NCBI GenBank assembly: GCA_024233215.1
Contig: JACKPW010000024.1
Coordinates: 1 to 64,000 of the forward strand
Direction of reading: 5' to 3'
Origin: Verrucomicrobiales bacterium
GTDB taxonomy: Bacteria; Verrucomicrobiota; Verrucomicrobiia; Limisphaerales; J093
DNA length: 64,000 nucleotides
Under the pieces are notes generated by a model. That model was not told the origin of the DNA and ran no database searches. It saw nothing but the letters and a program-made list of their open reading frames with translations. The translations under genes were made by a program, and so were the position numbers. Positions 60,673 through 64,000 of the stretch are shown here, one piece after another; position 1 is the stretch's first letter, and each line of letters begins with the position of its first letter.

Positions 60673-61026
60673 CATGGATCATGGTCTTCGGCGTGACCTG
60701 AAAGCGATTCCGGAAGGTAGGGAGTGACCGCTTCTGTCAAAAGGAGGGTGGATCAAACGCACAAGGTATTGGCCTGGCCTAATGATGAGCAGAGCGGATC
60801 TCGGCTTAGTGCAATCAGTAACGAGCGGTTCCGCGCCCTGAAGGGGTGCAGGACTGTTTCCTCCCGGGTTGTCCTACTGCGATCCCTCCAGGATCGACGT
60901 ATCTCGTACGGCTACCGGGGGTCTCCGCCTGGCTGCGACCCCCGGCTAGTATCTGGCAGCCCGTTGGGCTGCGGTTGATGCTCCTCTGTTTATGGAACAG
61001 CCTCGTTGAGGCTGGGGGGCGCCTCG
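60673..61026. other. Gene-free region with hairpin repeat
   Basis: No gene is supported in these 354 bases. Bases 60880-61015 carry the hairpin repeat described separately. The remainder shows no clear promoter or terminator. Confidence 0.5.
60880..61015. repeat. Hairpin repeat related to the 55321-55780 element
   Basis: Contains CCGGGGGT (60915-60922) and ACCCCCGG (60938-60945), the same 8-bp stem as at 55476-55504, with a related GATCC...GGATC hairpin before it and a CAGCCCGTTGGGCTG hairpin after it. The terminal inverted repeats of the other copy are absent. Confidence 0.6.
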
Positions 61027-62163
61027 CTACACCCCGCCGATGTACTGCCGGTCCTCCCACACGGCCTTCAGCGAGGTCAGGTTGCGGCGGTCGAAGAGGG
61101 ATTTGCCGGCGGCGATCAGGCGGCCCTTTTTCAGGCTCTGCCAGGCGTCGTGCAGGCTGACGGCGTTGAACTGGAGCACGCTGGGATCGCGGTAGCAGTC
61201 GATCGTGCACCGCTGGCAGCCGTCGCGGATCAGCTTCGACGCGTCGAACTCGTGGATCTTGCACATCGGCTTCTCCCAGTAGTGGCACCGGTACAGATCC
61301 AGCTTCCAGTCGAGGTAGAAATACTTGAAGCCGGCCAGACAACCGAAGCGCTGTTTCTCCCCCCGCACGTGGCGCTGCATTTCGGTGAGCGACTCGCGCG
61401 GGTTCACCACCGGGAAACCGCTGCGTTGCTTCATCTCCTTGATTCTCTCGAAGACCTCCACGAGCTCGTCCCGGCTGTAGTTGACGAGCCCGCTGTCGCT
61501 GAAGCTGAGATAGGTCGACCCCAGCGCGGTGAGCGGATAACTGAACGTGCAGGTCGTGAAGCCGAGGTTCTTCAGGAAGTCCGGCAGCTTGTCGTAATCG
61601 TCGATCAATCGGCTGGCCGTGATGCTGGCGGTGGTCTGGATGCCGGTTTGCGCGAAGAACTCGTTGGCCCGTTTGATCTTGCGACAGACATCCGGCAAAC
61701 CGCGATTCTGCTCATGCTTCGCGACGTCATGGGCGTCGATTGACATGATCACGCTGCTGAGGCCGGAGTCCGCCAGCGACCGCAGGTTGGCCTCATTCCA
61801 CAACCCGCCGTTCGTGCAGATCATCGGGCTGATGCCCCTTTCCGCCGCGTACCGGATCATCGCCGGCAGATCCTTGTGCACCATCGGTTCGCCCCCGACG
61901 AAGAGGAGGTAGCCGATGTGGTTGCGCACGCAGATGTCGATGACCTCCCGGGCTTCCTCGAGCGTCACGCTCTGGCGCGCCTTCGGGTCGAACTTCGACC
62001 GGGCGAAGCCGCAGAAGTCGCAGTCCGCGTTGCAAATGTTCGTGATGGCGAACTGGAGGTAGCCCGGCCCGGCGTGATCAAGCACCTCGCGGAAAAGCTG
62101 AAAGGCGCCCTTCTTGGGGCGGGCGACCCGCGATGCGGCGGTGGTGGTAGCGTTCTGGCTCAT
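61027..62163 (-). CDS. Radical SAM enzyme with C-terminal cysteine cluster
   Basis: A 378-residue radical SAM protein. The [4Fe-4S] site is Cys44-x3-Cys48-x2-Cys51 in NICNADCDFCGF, followed by the glycine-rich FVGGEPMVHKDLP and an SAM-pocket strand ICTNGGLWNEANL. The C-terminal part has cysteines (FGCLAGFKYFYLD, YRCHYWEKPMC, DGCQRCTIDC) that could hold auxiliary clusters in a SPASM-like domain. Such proteins modify peptides or proteins or act in cofactor and lipid pathways; I cannot assign a substrate. It lies upstream of nothing co-directional within 130 bases except the YkgJ-type gene behind it. Confidence 0.85.
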   Translation of the reverse strand: MSQNATTTAASRVARPKKGAFQLFREVLDHAGPGYLQFAITNICNADCDFCGFARSKFDPKARQSVTLEEAREVIDICVRNHIGYLLFVGGEPMVHKDLPAMIRYAAERGISPMICTNGGLWNEANLRSLADSGLSSVIMSIDAHDVAKHEQNRGLPDVCRKIKRANEFFAQTGIQTTASITASRLIDDYDKLPDFLKNLGFTTCTFSYPLTALGSTYLSFSDSGLVNYSRDELVEVFERIKEMKQRSGFPVVNPRESLTEMQRHVRGEKQRFGCLAGFKYFYLDWKLDLYRCHYWEKPMCKIHEFDASKLIRDGCQRCTIDCYRDPSVLQFNAVSLHDAWQSLKKGRLIAAGKSLFDRRNLTSLKAVWEDRQYIGGV

Positions 62164-62293
62164 GCCGTGGCGGGAAGTGTTCTAGCTGGCGCCGTCCGAA
62201 GCAACCTTCTCCTGCGCCTTCCGGCACGGAGCTGAAATGAACTCGGGAGTCGGAGCGGCAACGACCCGTCTCGGAAAAACGGCAGGTTCGACA

Positions 62294-62731
62294 TCACGTT
62301 TCGGGGACCGACCGTCCCCGCTCCGGCTTCCGGCGGTCCTGGGTGCCGCCTTGAGGAGGAATCGAGCGCCGACCGGTGGCCCGCCGGAGAAGACGGGCGT
62401 AATCCGTTTTGCTGACCTCCCGCGGCACTGCCCGGCAGCTCTGCTCGAATCCCGGGAACCGCCAGAGATTGGGAAAATCGCGGCATTGCTGTGGCTTGAC
62501 CGGTTGCACGGCACAATCGTCTCCCTCCAGCAGGACGCATTCGAAGTTCGGCCGTTCCATCAGCGCCAAGCCGCGGCGATTCTCCCGGACCCGGGTGTGT
62601 CGCTGGATGAACTCGTCCTCCGTCAACCCCAGATATCCCGCCATCCGCCGGATTTCCGCGGCGGTGACCCGGACCTCGCCGGGCCAGCGACAACAGGCCG
62701 TACACCGCTGGCAATCGTAGAAAACCGGCAT
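62294..62731 (-). CDS. YkgJ family cysteine-cluster protein
   Basis: A 145-residue protein with the YkgJ pattern CQRCTACCRWPGEVRVT near the start and CVLLEGDDCAVQPVKPQQC in the middle, giving a probable zinc or iron-sulfur site, followed by RDFPNLWRFPGF. The family is uncharacterised. The last 25 or so residues (PQGGTQDRRKPERGRSVPET) are coded by a repeat that also occurs between genes at 46254, so the C-terminus was probably captured from repeat DNA. It is read in the same direction as the radical SAM gene. Confidence 0.82.
   Translation of the reverse strand: MPVFYDCQRCTACCRWPGEVRVTAAEIRRMAGYLGLTEDEFIQRHTRVRENRRGLALMERPNFECVLLEGDDCAVQPVKPQQCRDFPNLWRFPGFEQSCRAVPREVSKTDYARLLRRATGRRSIPPQGGTQDRRKPERGRSVPET
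62312..62333. repeat. 22-base dispersed block inside a gene end
   Basis: Matches 46254-46275 with one difference (CCGTCCCCGCTCCG, then G/A, then CTTCCGG). A partly complementary block (CGGGAGTCGGAGCGG, 62244-62258) lies just outside the gene, so the pair could form a hairpin. Confidence 0.6.
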
Positions 62732-62744
62732 GGGATCGCACCAA

Positions 62745-63173
62745 CTACTTCACCACGGGCTCGCCGTCCTTCTCCCACGCCTTCATGCCTCCGTCCAGGT
62801 GCACCACCTTCTTGAAGCCCAGTTCCTCGAAGGCGGTCAACGCCGAGGTGCTGCGCCCCCCGACGGCACAATGGACCAGGTAGGTCTTGTTGGGATCCAA
62901 TTCCGCCAGCTTCTGCCGAAAATCGGAAGCATTGTAATCGATGTTCACCCCGTCCTTCAAATGACCGGCAGCGAACTCCCGCGGGGTGCGAACGTCCAGG
63001 ACCACCACGGCGTGGTTGGTTTCCAGCAGCTTCGCCGCACCGGCCGGATCGACATGGACGATCTCGGTCACATTTGTGCCGGCTGCGGAGGGTTCGGCAG
63101 CGGCATGCCGGGGGCCACAACCGGTCAGCGCCAGAATTCCCAGGGCAGCAAACACACTAATGAAAAACTTCAT
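62745..63173 (-). CDS. Rhodanese-domain lipoprotein
   Basis: A 142-residue protein. ATG 63173 gives a lipoprotein signal with lipobox LTGC at about residue 19. The single rhodanese domain has LDVRTPREFAAGHLKDGVN and the active loop HCAVGGRS with the catalytic cysteine, then LDGGMKAWEKDGEPV. It may move sulfur or act in redox handling in the envelope. It is close to the YkgJ-type gene (13 bases), so the two may share a transcript. Confidence 0.85.
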   Translation of the reverse strand: MKFFISVFAALGILALTGCGPRHAAAEPSAAGTNVTEIVHVDPAGAAKLLETNHAVVVLDVRTPREFAAGHLKDGVNIDYNASDFRQKLAELDPNKTYLVHCAVGGRSTSALTAFEELGFKKVVHLDGGMKAWEKDGEPVVK

Positions 63174-63468
63174 GGGGGCTATTGTGCCATCGGACCCGGC
63201 ATTTGCAATGCGCGCATTCCTCAAGCCAACGCATGAGGGCCTCCCCGGCCTGGCATCTGCGGCTGCCGGTCACTCGCAGGTTGTGGCTCATCCGCAACCA
63301 TTCAACTCACTAGAGAAGGAAGCGAAGGGAACTAAAAGGGCCCCAAGGGAGATGATACTCGGACGTTCCGCCATTCCCCTGAATGTTGACCGGCTCTTGA
63401 CCGCGCGTTGAGCGCCTTTACCCCCGTCCCGCCTTCGTTTCCTGCTGTGAGCTCGGAATCGACTCGGC

Positions 63469-63999
63469 TCAGGAGGCGGCAGGCGGCTCGGGCTTCTGCT
63501 CCACCGGGGCGGCTGGTGGCTCCGCGGCCGGCGCCGCAAGCGGGTCCCCGGAAGCAACCGGCTCCAAGGAGGGGGTCGCCACCACGGGTTCAGACGCCTC
63601 CGCCGCCACCGCCTCGACACCGGGCGTCTCGCGGGGCTCCGGACTGGCCTCCGGGGTCACCTCGGGAGCAACCGGCATCTCCGTTTCCAGGGTCTGTCCG
63701 GGTGGCGCCATTTCGCAGGGAACGATGCGCTCGATCCGGTAATTCGCCTTCTGACCGTCCAACTCGAAGGCCGTTTCCCCGCCGACCTTCTTCCCGACCA
63801 ACGCCTGGGCAATCGGGCTCAAGTAACTGATGATGTGGCGGTCTGCGTCGAAGTCCCAGGCGCCCAGGATGTGGAAGATGAGTTTCTGCCCGGTGCCGAG
63901 CTCGGTCACCTCCACCGTCGTGCCCATGCCGGCGGCACTCGTGGGAACGCCCTGGAAATCGGTGCCCTGAGCGCGACCGAGGTCCTGCTCCAGTTCGGC
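63469..63999 (-). CDS. greA: Transcript cleavage factor GreA with Pro/Ala-rich tail, 5' end missing
   Basis: The gene enters from beyond the window; 176 residues are visible. LEQDLGRAQGTDF is the end of the coiled coil or linker. The GreA/GreB C-terminal domain follows (VGTTVEVTEL-type start as MGTTVEVTELGTGQKLIFHI, ISYLSPIAQALVGKKVGGET, YRIERI). GreA rescues backtracked RNA polymerase by prompting cleavage of the 3' RNA end. After the domain comes an extra tail of about 75 residues rich in Pro, Ala and Glu (VAPEVTPEASPEPRETPGVE), far longer than usual for GreA. No bases of the true start can be seen. Confidence 0.85.
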   Translation of the reverse strand, partial: AELEQDLGRAQGTDFQGVPTSAAGMGTTVEVTELGTGQKLIFHILGAWDFDADRHIISYLSPIAQALVGKKVGGETAFELDGQKANYRIERIVPCEMAPPGQTLETEMPVAPEVTPEASPEPRETPGVEAVAAEASEPVVATPSLEPVASGDPLAAPAAEPPAAPVEQKPEPPAAS

Positions 64000-64000
64000 C

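Noticed and set aside
61027..62163. Dedicated sulfatase-maturing enzyme for the sulfatase at 55823
   Set aside because: It is a radical SAM protein with extra cysteines, but it is over 3.5 kb away, on a separate transcript, and lacks a clear anSME signature, so only a weak possibility is kept.

Overview
The window is a high-GC bacterial chromosome segment that most resembles Verrucomicrobiota, probably the Limisphaerales/Pedosphaera side of that phylum. This placement is inference. It rests on an ECF sigma factor paired with a Ser/Thr kinase bearing a WD40-like sensor, a Tat-exported Gfo/Idh/MocA oxidoreductase, a secreted sulfatase and GH97 glycosidase, secreted propeller proteins ending in a 'YQLQ...W..L...YFRV' domain, and several families of intergenic hairpin repeats. 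No rRNA, tRNA, CRISPR array, integrase or transposase gene was seen.

Layout. 1-7504 (+): the 3' end of rnc, the ECF sigma/kinase pair, a lipoprotein and a secreted PD40/kelch protein. 7961-15506 (-): leuS, a Tat oxidoreductase, an aldehyde dehydrogenase, a cupin and a class V aminotransferase. 15507-16264: an AT-richer intergenic stretch with promoter-like boxes and a tiny ORF. 16265-42059 (+): one uninterrupted run of 18 genes encoding an extracellular contractile injection system (eCIS, a phage-tail-like device). 42127-46065 (-): a GlnD-like protein with an apparently degenerate HD domain and a TIM-barrel sugar isomerase/epimerase. 46402-50143 (+): a DegP/HtrA protease followed by an OmpR-type response regulator and its histidine kinase. 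50258-63999 is mixed: a YddG-like exporter, GH97, a sulfatase, HicBA, a probably frameshifted membrane protein, a GNAT enzyme, a serine hydrolase, a radical SAM enzyme, a YkgJ-type cysteine cluster protein, a rhodanese lipoprotein and a GreA with a long Pro/Ala tail cut by the window end.

The eCIS is the main find. Its order is sheath, tube, T4 gp28-like assembly protein, proline-rich protein, DUF4255 cap protein, AAA+ ATPase, a 79-residue protein, tube-initiator-like protein, LysM/gpX, gpD hub, gpV spike, gp25 wedge, two baseplate J-type proteins, a tail-I-like protein, a DUF6519 beta-helix protein, two DUF4157 proteins and a small membrane protein. The genes overlap or nearly touch, so they are probably co-transcribed. 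No capsid, terminase, portal, lysis or integrase gene is present, which rules against a prophage. The two DUF4157 proteins are the best cargo candidates. One carries two HExxH zinc-protease signatures and a TIG domain. The other is 1500 residues long and joins DUF4157 to a very long helical middle and a DNA/RNA non-specific endonuclease-like domain. No separate tape-measure gene is recognisable, so the 1500-residue protein may act as cargo, as length ruler, or as both.

Several repeat families occur between genes: a hairpin with compensating base changes, a 460-bp element with 40-bp terminal inverted repeats, a two-module element found in two arrangements, and a 7-nt tandem repeat inside the leuS reading frame.
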